From Vallitalea longa (GTDB lineage Bacteria > Bacillota > Clostridia > Lachnospirales > Vallitaleaceae): a stretch of 64,000 nt of DNA. Made by a program: the position numbers and the translations under genes. The stretch is taken from positions 62,001 to 126,000 of the forward strand of contig NZ_BRLB01000001.1 in NCBI RefSeq assembly GCF_027923465.1. Direction: 5' to 3'. Every line of letters begins with the position of its first letter. Within the stretch, counting starts at the first letter, position 1. The notes under the pieces were generated by a model. That model was not told where the DNA came from. It was given only the letters and a program-made list of their open reading frames with translations, and did not search any database. This document shows, one piece after another, positions 9,458 through 18,405 of this stretch.

Positions 9458-10477
9458 TCATTTATTTACTTCTATCTTTTGGGACTCCTTAGCAGATTTA
9501 TATACACCCAATACAATTTCTAGAGCTTTTCTGCCTTCACATCCAGTAACTTTTACTGGTGTATCTTTTATTACATTGTCATAGAATTCTTTTATCTGAT
9601 GATAATGATATATACCCCAATATCCTTTTCCTTCAAATTCTATTTTATCGTTATGCTTTATAGTAGATGTTTCACCATCTTTTTCAATAGTTACATCGAA
9701 TCCTTTTATATTGATGATTCCTTTTTCGCACATTATCTCTATTTGGATAGGAGCGCTTTTGGTATAATAATTGGTAGCAAACAGTGAATAGATACAGCCA
9801 CTCTCAAAACCTATTGCAGCACTTGCCACATCCTCTACTTCTACACTCTTCAATACTCTGTTATCAATTTGACCCTGTATCCATTCGACCTTGCTACCAA
9901 CTAAATATTGCACTAAGTCAATACTATGAATAGCTTGGTCTATTAATACACCGCCGCCTTCTTTTTCCCAGCTTCCTTTCCAATCACATTCATAATATGA
10001 AGGTGGGCGCCACCATGTTAATGATGACCAAGCTCCTAATACCTTGCCCATTTCACCACTATCGATTAATTGCTTTGCCTTAACTACACCTTCAATATAT
10101 CTATTTTGAAATATCACTCCAAATTTCTTATCTGATTTATTTGCTGCATCAATAATAATATCTGCATCTTCCATAGTAATAGCTAAAGGTTTTTCTGTAA
10201 GAACATTAATCCCTTTATCAAGGCACTGTAATATCTGTTCCTTATGAAGAAAATGAGGAGTACATATATGAACAATATCAAGTTTTTCTTCCAGTAAATC
10301 TTCTAGCTTATCAGAATAAGAACAATCTTCAAAATCCGTAGCAAAAGTTTTGGCTCTATCTAGCACTTTATCAACTGCAAATGCAACTTCAATCTGGTCA
10401 CTACATTTTTTGAATACTTCTTTATAGACAACTGAAATTCTCCCACACCCTATAATTCCAATCCTTAACTTTTTCAT
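9458..10477 (-). CDS. Gfo/Idh/MocA family NAD(P)-dependent oxidoreductase
   Basis: Predicted sugar or inositol dehydrogenase, 339 residues. The N-terminal Rossmann fold carries GIIGCGRIS; the family's EKP catalytic-lysine motif is in VLTEKPLAITMEDAD (about 93-108), and a C-terminal dimerisation/substrate domain follows from about 125, with EGGGVLIDQAIHSIDL supplying the usual Asp/His residues. It is last in a four-gene unit with two TIM-barrel isomerase-like proteins and a second family member, an arrangement typical of inositol or unusual-sugar catabolism. AAGGGATG precedes the ATG. Exact substrate unknown. Confidence 0.88.
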   Translation of the reverse strand: MKKLRIGIIGCGRISVVYKEVFKKCSDQIEVAFAVDKVLDRAKTFATDFEDCSYSDKLEDLLEEKLDIVHICTPHFLHKEQILQCLDKGINVLTEKPLAITMEDADIIIDAANKSDKKFGVIFQNRYIEGVVKAKQLIDSGEMGKVLGAWSSLTWWRPPSYYECDWKGSWEKEGGGVLIDQAIHSIDLVQYLVGSKVEWIQGQIDNRVLKSVEVEDVASAAIGFESGCIYSLFATNYYTKSAPIQIEIMCEKGIINIKGFDVTIEKDGETSTIKHNDKIEFEGKGYWGIYHYHQIKEFYDNVIKDTPVKVTGCEGRKALEIVLGVYKSAKESQKIEVNK

Positions 10478-10491
10478 ATTTTCATCCCTTT

Positions 10492-11247
10492 TTACATAAA
10501 TTTTTGTAAAAATTCATATGCACGTATATATCTATTAATATCCTGTTCTCCATGTTCATATTCAACTACGGCCCAACCATCTTCACCAAGTGTTTTCTTA
10601 AGAGCCTTTATTAATTTGGTATAATCTATGATTCCTTCGCCTAGATCAACAAATTCCTTATTTTCATCAATATCTCTAAGATGAACATAACTTATTCTGT
10701 CAGCATAGTTCTCTACAACTTCTATAGGATCAAATCCTCCAGCATATACCCAGCCTAAATCTAAACCCAAATATAGATTAGGTGCATACTCAACTAGTGT
10801 TTTAAAAATAAATCCATCATTTTCAAATTCCCAAATATGATTATGCAGATTGAGCTTAACTCCCATTTCCTTACATTTTTTTGCTGCTACATCAATATTT
10901 TTAGCTGCCTTGATTAGTTCTTCTTCTGAGCCAGAAAATCTCTTAGTAGACATCATTACATTTTTATTAGGCATATCCTTCATAAAATCTGCTACCTTAA
11001 GAATTTTATCAATTGCTTCTTCACCGTTACTAGCCCAATCTTCTATTGGCAAGCCGATATGCATTCCTGTTATCTGATAGTTATAAGTGTTAAGTATGTT
11101 AAGTAAGTATTCTTTATCATCTGTTCCAAAGAATCTTGAACCTATTTCTGAACCTGCAAATCCTGTACTTGATAATAGTTTAATAGTATTCTCTGTCTCA
11201 GTCTTAATCTTTTCTTTAAATAATACAGCATGACATCCTAAATTCAT
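10492..11247 (-). CDS. Sugar phosphate isomerase/epimerase-like TIM-barrel protein
   Basis: AP-endonuclease-2/xylose-isomerase-like barrel, 251 residues. Metal ligands expected for the fold are visible: NLHNHIWEFE (about 137-146), LGLDLGWVYAGG (about 166-177), VHLRDID (about 198-204) and VVEYEHGEQD near the C-terminus. Relatives isomerise or dehydrate sugars or inositol derivatives (IolE/IolI-like). GGAGGAG lies before the start. It lies 14 bases upstream of the oxidoreductase and is co-transcribed. The family is confident, the reaction is not. Confidence 0.85.
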   Translation of the reverse strand: MNLGCHAVLFKEKIKTETENTIKLLSSTGFAGSEIGSRFFGTDDKEYLLNILNTYNYQITGMHIGLPIEDWASNGEEAIDKILKVADFMKDMPNKNVMMSTKRFSGSEEELIKAAKNIDVAAKKCKEMGVKLNLHNHIWEFENDGFIFKTLVEYAPNLYLGLDLGWVYAGGFDPIEVVENYADRISYVHLRDIDENKEFVDLGEGIIDYTKLIKALKKTLGEDGWAVVEYEHGEQDINRYIRAYEFLQKFM

Positions 11248-11301
11248 AATTCTCTCCTCCTAAAATTCAGCTTATTGTAGATATGTTGATTTATAATCCT
11301 A

Positions 11302-12183
11302 TTATCCTTCTATAAATCTTTGAACATGATTCTTAGCTCGTATTAATCCTTGCTCAACTTTATCAAGGCTCCCTTCCCATACTGGGTCTTCGTGTTCAAT
11401 ACTAATAGTACCTTCATAACCTATTTCGTATAAATTGGCTATGATTTTATTCCAATCAATATCTCCAAGACCCACTAAACGATGTCTCCACCATTGATGT
11501 TCGAAAAACTTTGTTTCTTCTGTAATATTATGAAGTATACCAACTTTGCTTAGGTTATTATATAAAACCTCAGTATCTTTACCATGAAAATGGAATATCT
11601 TATCTCTATATTTTAATATGTTCTCGTAAGGGTTCATGAACTGCCAAATCATATGTGAAGGATCATAAGCTAATCCTAATTTGTCTGAATCAACTTTATC
11701 AAATAGTACTTCCCACATGTATGGTGATATTGCAATATTACCCATCATTGGACAGTTTTCTATAGCTATTTTCACATTATGTTTTTCTGCATGTTCCATG
11801 AGTTCTTTTAACCATATAGTAACTGCTTCTACACTTTTTTCAGGATTGAATCTTGCACCATAGTATGCATCTTTAGTAACACCAGTGGAACATATTACTT
11901 TTTCAATACCCAGCTTACCTGCAAATTCAATTCTTTTGATTAGTTGTTCTTTATGTTCTTTCCCTATATCATTTTCTTCATCAAGGAAATTCCTACAATA
12001 AATCAATGCTGATATATCTATCTTACCTTCTGCTTTTATATCCGAAAAGATTTTTTCATCTAATTCAACAGTAGGGCCCACTTCTAAATCACGAAAACCA
12101 TTTTCATAAGCCCACTCGCTAATTTGTTTTAAATCTTTCATTCCAGCCCAAGTTAAGCTGTTAGTGATTAATCCTACTTTCAT
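11302..12183 (-). CDS. Sugar phosphate isomerase/epimerase-like TIM-barrel protein
   Basis: Second barrel protein of the operon, about 293 residues, only distantly similar to its neighbour. Metal-site strands are visible: KIAIENCPMMGN, LGLAYDPSHMIWQF, FHFHGKDTEV, and a C-terminal EGTISIEHEDPVWEGS. The start at 12183 (MKVGLITN) is preferred because GGAGA lies seven bases upstream; the ATG at 12189 is only one base from it. It sits between the two oxidoreductases. Two distinct barrels with two distinct dehydrogenases suggest a multi-step conversion such as oxidation, epimerisation and reduction. Confidence 0.83.
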   Translation of the reverse strand: MKVGLITNSLTWAGMKDLKQISEWAYENGFRDLEVGPTVELDEKIFSDIKAEGKIDISALIYCRNFLDEENDIGKEHKEQLIKRIEFAGKLGIEKVICSTGVTKDAYYGARFNPEKSVEAVTIWLKELMEHAEKHNVKIAIENCPMMGNIAISPYMWEVLFDKVDSDKLGLAYDPSHMIWQFMNPYENILKYRDKIFHFHGKDTEVLYNNLSKVGILHNITEETKFFEHQWWRHRLVGLGDIDWNKIIANLYEIGYEGTISIEHEDPVWEGSLDKVEQGLIRAKNHVQRFIEG

Positions 12184-12205
12184 TTTCATTCTCCTTTCTA
12201 TCTAT

Positions 12206-13282
12206 TTAAAGTATAACTGTTTTTTTCTCATTAGCTGATGTTTGTAACGCTTCTAATAATTGTTGAATGTATAATCCTCTAGCGAAATCTCTTTCAGATT
12301 GTTTGTTGTTAATTACATTATCAATGAATTCATTAATCTCTTCATGGAATTTGGATTCTTCTAATAGTTCATCTGGTACAGGTACGACTTCTTCTTTTCT
12401 ACCATTATAACCTCCATCTTTTTCCTTAAGATTAATTTTCAATTCCTTATCTTCATGTTCATATATAAGCATGCCGCCTTCTCCTATTATTTCAAGTACA
12501 TGTCCTCTAGTTCCTAACCTACTTGAATAATAAGTTCCTGCTGCACCATTTTGTAACTTCGTCATAAATACAGTCGTATCATCATTGGTAACTGCTCCCA
12601 TACCTTCTTCATCGATTTTGTTCCTCTCTGGTATAGAAATTGTTGAAAAAGCTGTTAATTCCGTAATAGGACCTTCAGTATCTTTTAATAAATAATCTAC
12701 TAAATCAATCATATGTGAACCGAAATCAGCTAAAGCTCCTGTACCAGAATATTTCTCCTGCATTCTCCACTCTAACTTAACATCAGTCTTATTAGCTATT
12801 CTTCCTCCGCCTAGGCATTGTCTGAATCCAAATATTCTTCCAATTTTTCCTTCATCTATAATTTGCTTCATATACTTTATAGCTGGAATACCTCTATAGC
12901 AGAATCCTATCATATTAATTAATTCAGGATGTTTTTTGGCACATGCTACCATTTCTTCTGCATATTCGATTTTAGAACTCATTGGCTTCTCACATAGAAC
13001 ATTCACTCCTGATTCTAGAGCTTTAATAGCTAATTCTCCATGAGCATCGTTTGATGTACATATACTTACAGCATCTACCATATCAAGTAGTTCTTCATAT
13101 GTTTTGCATATAGTCACATTCTTAAGTTCTTGTTTTTCTGCCCATTCCTTTGCTCTTCCTTCAACTTTGTCAAATAAAGCTATAAGCTCGCATTTTTCAT
13201 TAGCTTTATATGCCTTTACATGTTGTTTTGCAATTCCAATTGTATAACCTGTTCCTACTATACCTACTTTAACTTTTTTCAT
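12206..13282 (-). CDS. Gfo/Idh/MocA family oxidoreductase
   Basis: First enzyme gene after the LacI-type regulator, 358 residues. Rossmann motif GIVGTGYTIG at the N-terminus, NVLCEKPMSSKIEYAEE (about 93-109) with the conserved EKP, and LADFGSHMIDLVDYLL (about 185-200) with Asp/His residues of the substrate side. A strong GGAGGG site precedes the ATG. The start lies 27 bases downstream of an 18-bp operator palindrome, so the LacI-type protein upstream very probably controls it. Confidence 0.9.
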   Translation of the reverse strand: MKKVKVGIVGTGYTIGIAKQHVKAYKANEKCELIALFDKVEGRAKEWAEKQELKNVTICKTYEELLDMVDAVSICTSNDAHGELAIKALESGVNVLCEKPMSSKIEYAEEMVACAKKHPELINMIGFCYRGIPAIKYMKQIIDEGKIGRIFGFRQCLGGGRIANKTDVKLEWRMQEKYSGTGALADFGSHMIDLVDYLLKDTEGPITELTAFSTISIPERNKIDEEGMGAVTNDDTTVFMTKLQNGAAGTYYSSRLGTRGHVLEIIGEGGMLIYEHEDKELKINLKEKDGGYNGRKEEVVPVPDELLEESKFHEEINEFIDNVINNKQSERDFARGLYIQQLLEALQTSANEKKTVIL

Positions 13283-13308
13283 AATAAAATCCCTCCATAT
13301 TATATTTT

Positions 13309-13326
13309 AACTTACACGTGTAAGTT
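13309..13326. promoter_or_regulatory. Perfect 18-bp palindrome, LacI-family operator
   Basis: AACTTACACGTGTAAGTT is a perfect palindrome centred on CG, as LacI/GalR operators usually are. It lies between the regulator's stop (13339) and the first enzyme gene (start 13282). A TATAAT at 13338-13343 on the minus strand would start transcription just upstream of it, placing the operator at about +5 to +22; the -35 region is poor. Repression of the four-gene enzyme operon by the adjacent LacI-type regulator is the natural reading. Confidence 0.75.
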
Positions 13327-13338
13327 GATTGCAAAAAA

Positions 13339-14370
13339 TTATATTGATCTAATAGAATCTCTTTCTTTTAGCTCGCAAGGCAATGTAATATTGAGTGGTA
13401 ATGTATTGGTATCTTCCAACATCTCTATCAATCTTTTAGCACTTTTTTGTCCTAAAGAATATAAAGGTAAATTACATGTACATAACCTTGGATAAGTATA
13501 TTCATCAAAATTAGAACCTGCTAAAGCTATTACTGATATTTCATCTGGTATATCTATTTTAAGTTTTTGGGCCTGGTATAAAACTGTATAAGCCATTTTG
13601 GTCCATGAAGTAATTATTGCAGAATAGTCATTTCTATTACTAAGAATATCAATAATCGCTTCTTTTTCTTCTTCATTACTTGTTAATATATCTCTTCTAA
13701 TTAATGTTACATCTTCGTATTCTTTTACAGCATATTCTATTCCTTTTATACGTTGTTCTTCTTGTTTGGTATTGAAATCAGGTGTCAAATATACAATCTT
13801 CTTGTGACCATTATTTATTAAATAATTAGCAGCCATATATGCTCCATGATAATAATTGATATCAACACAATTAACCATAGGATTATTCAAATGATAATCT
13901 GCAAACACCATTGGTATTTTTTCTGATATTGACATACGTATATAGTCATCAATCTTTTCTTCGAATATATGTTCATGATATGACAGAAACAATATCCCAT
14001 CTATTTTCTTGCGTTTATAGTAACTATAATATTCTGGATATCCAAAGTCATCTGTATGGTCTGAGCATAAAATGATACTATACTGGTCTTCTAATACAGA
14101 CTTAATACCATCTAAGAATTTCACATACCTTTGTTCAGATATATTCCTTCTAGATACAATACCTATGGACATAGCTTTATTGGTTTTCAAAGCTACTGCC
14201 ATTGAATCAGGATAATACCCTAATTTTTTTGCTGCTTGTATTACTTTCTTTTTAGTAGTATCTTTTATACTTACGCCTTGCACATTATTCAATATATAAG
14301 AAACTGTAGCTCTAGAAACTCCAGCCTCCCTTGCAACATCCATACTAGTTACTCTTTTAGATTTATCCAT
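13339..14370 (-). CDS. LacI/GalR-family transcriptional regulator
   Basis: 343 residues with an N-terminal DNA-binding domain (MDVAREAGVSRATVSYILNN, about 9-28) and a periplasmic-binding-protein-like effector domain from about 65 (MSIGIVSRRN) to the end. It lies directly upstream of two dehydrogenases and two isomerase-like genes and is separated from them by the perfect palindrome at 13309-13326. It probably represses that operon until a sugar or inositol derivative binds. A weaker match to the same site at 14426-14437, upstream of its own gene, suggests autoregulation. Confidence 0.9.
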   Translation of the reverse strand: MDKSKRVTSMDVAREAGVSRATVSYILNNVQGVSIKDTTKKKVIQAAKKLGYYPDSMAVALKTNKAMSIGIVSRRNISEQRYVKFLDGIKSVLEDQYSIILCSDHTDDFGYPEYYSYYKRKKIDGILFLSYHEHIFEEKIDDYIRMSISEKIPMVFADYHLNNPMVNCVDINYYHGAYMAANYLINNGHKKIVYLTPDFNTKQEEQRIKGIEYAVKEYEDVTLIRRDILTSNEEEKEAIIDILSNRNDYSAIITSWTKMAYTVLYQAQKLKIDIPDEISVIALAGSNFDEYTYPRLCTCNLPLYSLGQKSAKRLIEMLEDTNTLPLNITLPCELKERDSIRSI

Positions 14371-14425
14371 TACCTAATTCACCTTATTCATTTCATTTGT
14401 ATATATCAAATTATACCTCATCTAT

Positions 14426-14437
14426 TTACACCTGTCA
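14426..14437. promoter_or_regulatory. Degenerate copy of the LacI operator core
   Basis: TTACACCTGTCA matches the central 12 bases of the palindrome at 13309-13326 (TTACACGTGTAA) at 10 positions and lies 55 bases upstream of the regulator's start codon. Position and similarity fit autoregulation, but the outer bases match poorly and a 10/12 match in AT-rich DNA is weak evidence. Confidence 0.3.
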
Positions 14438-14450
14438 ATAACGAATCAAT

Positions 14451-14509
14451 GAATCAATGGGGACGGACCTTTTTGATTCACATTAATCAAAAAGACTGCC
14501 CCTTGATTC
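14451..14509. repeat. REP-like palindromic repeat (GGGGACGG type)
   Basis: A long hairpin: GAATCAA (14451-14457) pairs with 14503-14509, GGGG (14459-14462) with CCCC (14499-14502), and CTTTTTGATT (14469-14478) with 14485-14494 around a six-base loop. Flanking copies of GAATCAAT and of the CCGTC core extend the element to about 14527. The GGGGACGG plus TTGATTCA composition is what I remember of clostridial REP elements mobilised by Y1-type (RAYT) transposases; no such gene is present here. It fills the gap between the LacI gene and the YibF-like gene. Confidence 0.6.
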
Positions 14510-14520
14510 TAGAACCGTCT

Positions 14521-15273
14521 CTATTGATTCTTATATAGAATTTCAGATGTAATTAAAGCTGTTATAGGAATAATAAGTATAATCCCTATTCCACTACATA
14601 ATATCTGATAAACTTCTGAACAAAATATTTTGTTATTAATTATATCTGCTAATGTATAGTTAAGTGAGCTAAAGTATATAATCAAAGCCATAAAGCCACT
14701 TATATATGCAAATAACAGTGTATTTGTCATTGTTCCAATAATATCTTTTCCAATATTCATTCCTGAATTAAATAAACTCTTCTTAGTTATTAATGAATTA
14801 TTATTATATATTTCATTCATTGATGATGAAATTGATATTGATACATCTATTACTGCTCCTAATAAACCTATTAATATTTCACATATTATGATGCTAGTAA
14901 AATTAAGTTTTATATATACTGATAATGAAGAAATGGAATCATACTGCTCTTTTCCAAATCCTTGTATTTTTGCACCCATTCCCATTGAATAAGTAATAAG
15001 AGTTGTAAATAAAACAACTATGGTAACAGAAATCAATGATGCTATAGTTTTCTTATTAACACCGTTTATATAGAATAGAGTTATGGAGCTTATTATTATA
15101 CACATAATTATAGTAATTATAAGAGGATTGAATTTATTGGCAATAAGTATAACCATGATAAAAAACACTAGAAAATTGAAGCAAAGTGTAAAAAAAGATC
15201 TTAATCCTCTATCTCCTCCAACTATAACCATCAATAAAAATAATATTATTAATAAAATAGTTATCACACTCAT
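14521..15273 (-). CDS. YibE/F-like integral membrane protein (YibF half)
   Basis: 250 residues, almost entirely hydrophobic helices (about seven), with the family's conserved GLLGAVIDVSISISSSMNEI segment (about 136-155) and SGMNIGKDIIGTMTNTLLFA (about 168-187). The start overlaps the stop of the upstream gene by four bases (ATGA), so the pair is translationally coupled. Family function is unknown; transport is often suspected. The stop lies at the edge of the REP-like palindrome. Confidence 0.82.
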   Translation of the reverse strand: MSVITILLIILFLLMVIVGGDRGLRSFFTLCFNFLVFFIMVILIANKFNPLIITIIMCIIISSITLFYINGVNKKTIASLISVTIVVLFTTLITYSMGMGAKIQGFGKEQYDSISSLSVYIKLNFTSIIICEILIGLLGAVIDVSISISSSMNEIYNNNSLITKKSLFNSGMNIGKDIIGTMTNTLLFAYISGFMALIIYFSSLNYTLADIINNKIFCSEVYQILCSGIGIILIIPITALITSEILYKNQ

Positions 15274-16430
15274 TCGTCACTCACCCCAATCTTACTATTT
15301 TTTAGAAGTATAACAGATATATACATAGTTATTGGGATACTTATAACAACACCAATACTTCCAACTAAAGCTCTTATAATCTCAAGATTGATTCCAATAT
15401 TAATTATGTACGAAAGAGAAAGTCTATTTCTTAACCAAAACAAAATAATTGGAATACTACCACTGATATATACAAAAACTAACGTATTAGCCATAGTAGC
15501 CATAACATCTTTTCCAATTTCCATTCCAGATTTAATTAGGACTTTTTTATCTATATCAGGATTTTTATAATATAATTCATTTATTGATGATGACATAGTT
15601 ATGGCAATATCCATTATTCCTCCTATTGTACCTATCATAAGTCCTATAAAAAATATTTTATCAGGAGATGTCATAAGGAATTCCATTTCTTCATAATAAA
15701 TTCCCTTTGATTTAGTGGATATTACAACTATAGCAGTTATTATCATAGTAATAATAATACTAATTATTGTACCAACTATTGCACAAAGGGATTTTTTGTT
15801 GATTCCACTTACTATTAATATAGATATGATTATAAATATAATGCTCATCACAGATGTAATAACCCATAGATTACACCCATTCATATATAACTTAATTACA
15901 CTATAAAAGATTAAAATATTTATTATGACACTTGTTAAAGACTTGAATCCTTTAAATCCACCAATTAATAATATCAATACAGCAAATATTATTGCAATAT
16001 ATGCTAGATATTTATCACGTTTATAACCTGATATGTATGAAGATATGATCTTATTGTTTTCATCTTCGGTTATAGAAACAAATATTCTATCATCTACATT
16101 GTATTCTAAATCACTTATTTTTGAATAAGATGTCGTATTTTTAAGTTTTAATTCTTCACCTTTGTGATTACCATTCATTATAATCGCTAGTATTTGTTGA
16201 TTTTTTATGTATTTAGTATTACCTTCAGTTTCACTAACTGATATGATTTTTGCTATAGTTCTATTATAGTAATTGTCATTATTAGCCACAAAATAATAGC
16301 AAAGTATACCAATAACAATTAATACAATAGCTCTTATATAAAAACATCTATTCTTTTTATTAAAAATATGCTTTTGACAAAATAATGCTGTATTTTTAAC
16401 ATTGTCTTTGTCCCGTAATTTGCTAAACAT
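15270..16430 (-). CDS. YibE/F-like integral membrane protein (YibE half)
   Basis: 386 residues: one N-terminal helix (about 30-48), an extracytoplasmic soluble region (about 49-135) containing the YNVDDRIFVSI strand, then about seven helices. The family signature is GTIGGIMDIAITMSSSINEL (about 266-285), followed by SGMEIGKDVMATMANTLVFV. It is the larger partner of the downstream paralogue. GGAGGT lies eight bases before the ATG. Role unknown; a two-component membrane transporter is a reasonable but unproven guess. Confidence 0.84.
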   Translation of the reverse strand: MFSKLRDKDNVKNTALFCQKHIFNKKNRCFYIRAIVLIVIGILCYYFVANNDNYYNRTIAKIISVSETEGNTKYIKNQQILAIIMNGNHKGEELKLKNTTSYSKISDLEYNVDDRIFVSITEDENNKIISSYISGYKRDKYLAYIAIIFAVLILLIGGFKGFKSLTSVIINILIFYSVIKLYMNGCNLWVITSVMSIIFIIISILIVSGINKKSLCAIVGTIISIIITMIITAIVVISTKSKGIYYEEMEFLMTSPDKIFFIGLMIGTIGGIMDIAITMSSSINELYYKNPDIDKKVLIKSGMEIGKDVMATMANTLVFVYISGSIPIILFWLRNRLSLSYIINIGINLEIIRALVGSIGVVISIPITMYISVILLKNSKIGVSDE

Positions 16431-16611
16431 TTTCTAGTACCTCCTTTACTTCAATTAAAAATATTATATAATATCATGTTAATTGTAAATATTACCATTA
16501 ATCAGCAATTATCATATTATCATATTAATAAATTTATATCAATAATCAGACTATAAAACAGATTAATATAGATTTTGAAATGAAGTATGTATAATATTAT
16601 ACAACTCAAAA

Positions 16612-16648
16612 AAAGGTACATCTAAGACATTTTCTTGAATGCACCTTT
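16612..16648 (-). terminator. Rho-independent terminator of the Opp-type transport operon
   Basis: Ten-pair stem (16612-16621 with 16639-16648, one G-T pair) followed on the minus strand by a run of seven T (complement of 16608-16614). It lies about 35 bases beyond the stop of the binding-protein gene, closing the nine-gene transport unit. Confidence 0.8.
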
Positions 16649-16683
16649 ATTTATAACAATCATATGTATTGCTTAATTCTTAC

Positions 16684-18348
16684 CTATCTTATTAACATCA
16701 TATCTAATTGACCAGGTATACTAGGAAATTCTACCGTTGATATAACCTCTTTATTATATAATGCTATTTGTTTTTGATATGATATCGGTATATATATTGC
16801 ACTTTCATGTAGTTGTTTCAATATACTATCATAACAATCCTTAATCTCTTTTTCATCATTTATGGAAAAAAGCTTTAATATTTTTTCATCCAACTCTTTT
16901 TTATCTTCTAATCCTTGTTGTGCAGGATTATCTAGACTATAACTCATCATACCACCGATATATGTATGTGGATCATAAGGAGCTGCATAAGTTGCATTGA
17001 ACGAAAGATCAAAATCACCTTCAAATCCTCTAGAACCCCAAACCATTAATTCTACACCATCTAATTCTACATCAATTCCAATTTCTTTCATTTGAGCAGC
17101 AAAAACTTGAGCGATACTTTCTTCTGCACCTCTACCTGTTACATACATGAGACTTAATGAAAGTTTATTCCCATCTTTTTCTCTGATTGTTTTACCTTCT
17201 GGTAATGTCCATCCTGCTTCTTCTAAGATTTTACAAGCTTCTTCTTTATTATATTCATAAGATTCAACTTCTACATCACAATACTTCAATAATGGATTTA
17301 ATATTGTATCTGCTTTGTTTTCTATATCTAATAGCACTGTTCCTATAATATCTTTTTTATTAACTCCAAATAATATAGCTTTTCTGACATCCATATCTTT
17401 TAATACTTCATTTGCTGTATTCATTAAGATACTTCTGGTTTCTGATTCACTTTCAGAACAAGCTGTTCCAATCTTTTTGTTATCAGTAAACTGTGCATAA
17501 GCTTCATATGATAATTGTTTCGCACCATATATAAGATCCACATCACCACTTTGTAACGCCATCACTCTTGAATCATGATCCGGTATTACTTTTACTATAA
17601 CTTTCTGGTAGGCTGGTTTATCTCCCCAATAATTATCATTTACTGTAAATACATATTGTTGATCCTTCACAGCTTCAGTTAATACATAAGGTCCTGTACC
17701 AATACTACTTTTTAGAATATTAGCTGTATTACCATCATCTGGTATAGAATCAGGACTTATCATTCTTATAGGAAACTGAGAACACATATCAAGAGTTGCA
17801 GCATAATAAGGCTCTTTGTATACGAATTTTATTGTGTAATTGTCTACTAATTCAACTTTATCTAATTTACCGATAGCTCCCATCCATGAAAATCTATCTG
17901 CATTTTGTAGTATTCCATCCATATTTTTTTTAACTGCTTCAGCATTTAATGGAAGCCCATCTGAGAATTTCACATCTTGTCTTAGTTTAAAAGTATATTC
18001 TTTTCCATCAGGAGTAGCTTCATAACTTTCTGCTAAATTAGGAACTGCTTTTTTACCATCATATTTTAATAATGATTCATATACAAGCCCTAGTATTTCA
18101 TGACTATATCCATCTTCTGATGTAAGTGGACCAAAATTGTCTAGATCACTGGCCCAAGCAATTACTAGTTCATCTTTTTGTGCATCTTCAGTAGCTTTTT
18201 CTTCATTGTCTGCATTATCTTTTTTAGCTGTGTCATTAGTAGCATTATCATTTGATACAGATTTTTCATTATCCTCAGATTTTGAACAACCTGCTAATGA
18301 TACTGTAAATAACATTGTTATTAGTAAAATACTTATAATTTTCTTCAT
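16684..18348 (-). CDS. Opp/Nik-type ABC transporter binding lipoprotein
   Basis: Family 5 solute-binding protein (DppA/OppA/NikA-like), 554 residues. Lipoprotein signal ends ...FTVSLAGC with Cys21 as the lipid anchor, followed by an acidic low-complexity linker. The family pattern appears in YESLLKYDGKKAVPNLAESY and the YTFKLRQDVKFSDGLPLNA segment (about 120-140). It is last in the operon after two half-ABC transporters, two permeases and two ATPases, 57 bases from the nearest. Relatives bind peptides, nickel chelates or opine metallophores. The Fur box and PchR-like regulator upstream favour a metal chelate here, which is inference. Confidence 0.9.
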   Translation of the reverse strand: MKKIISILLITMLFTVSLAGCSKSEDNEKSVSNDNATNDTAKKDNADNEEKATEDAQKDELVIAWASDLDNFGPLTSEDGYSHEILGLVYESLLKYDGKKAVPNLAESYEATPDGKEYTFKLRQDVKFSDGLPLNAEAVKKNMDGILQNADRFSWMGAIGKLDKVELVDNYTIKFVYKEPYYAATLDMCSQFPIRMISPDSIPDDGNTANILKSSIGTGPYVLTEAVKDQQYVFTVNDNYWGDKPAYQKVIVKVIPDHDSRVMALQSGDVDLIYGAKQLSYEAYAQFTDNKKIGTACSESESETRSILMNTANEVLKDMDVRKAILFGVNKKDIIGTVLLDIENKADTILNPLLKYCDVEVESYEYNKEEACKILEEAGWTLPEGKTIREKDGNKLSLSLMYVTGRGAEESIAQVFAAQMKEIGIDVELDGVELMVWGSRGFEGDFDLSFNATYAAPYDPHTYIGGMMSYSLDNPAQQGLEDKKELDEKILKLFSINDEKEIKDCYDSILKQLHESAIYIPISYQKQIALYNKEVISTVEFPSIPGQLDMMLIR

Positions 18349-18405
18349 CTTATTACTTCCTTTCTTTGTACTCTAGGTACTTATATACATATTCAACTTA
18401 AACAT

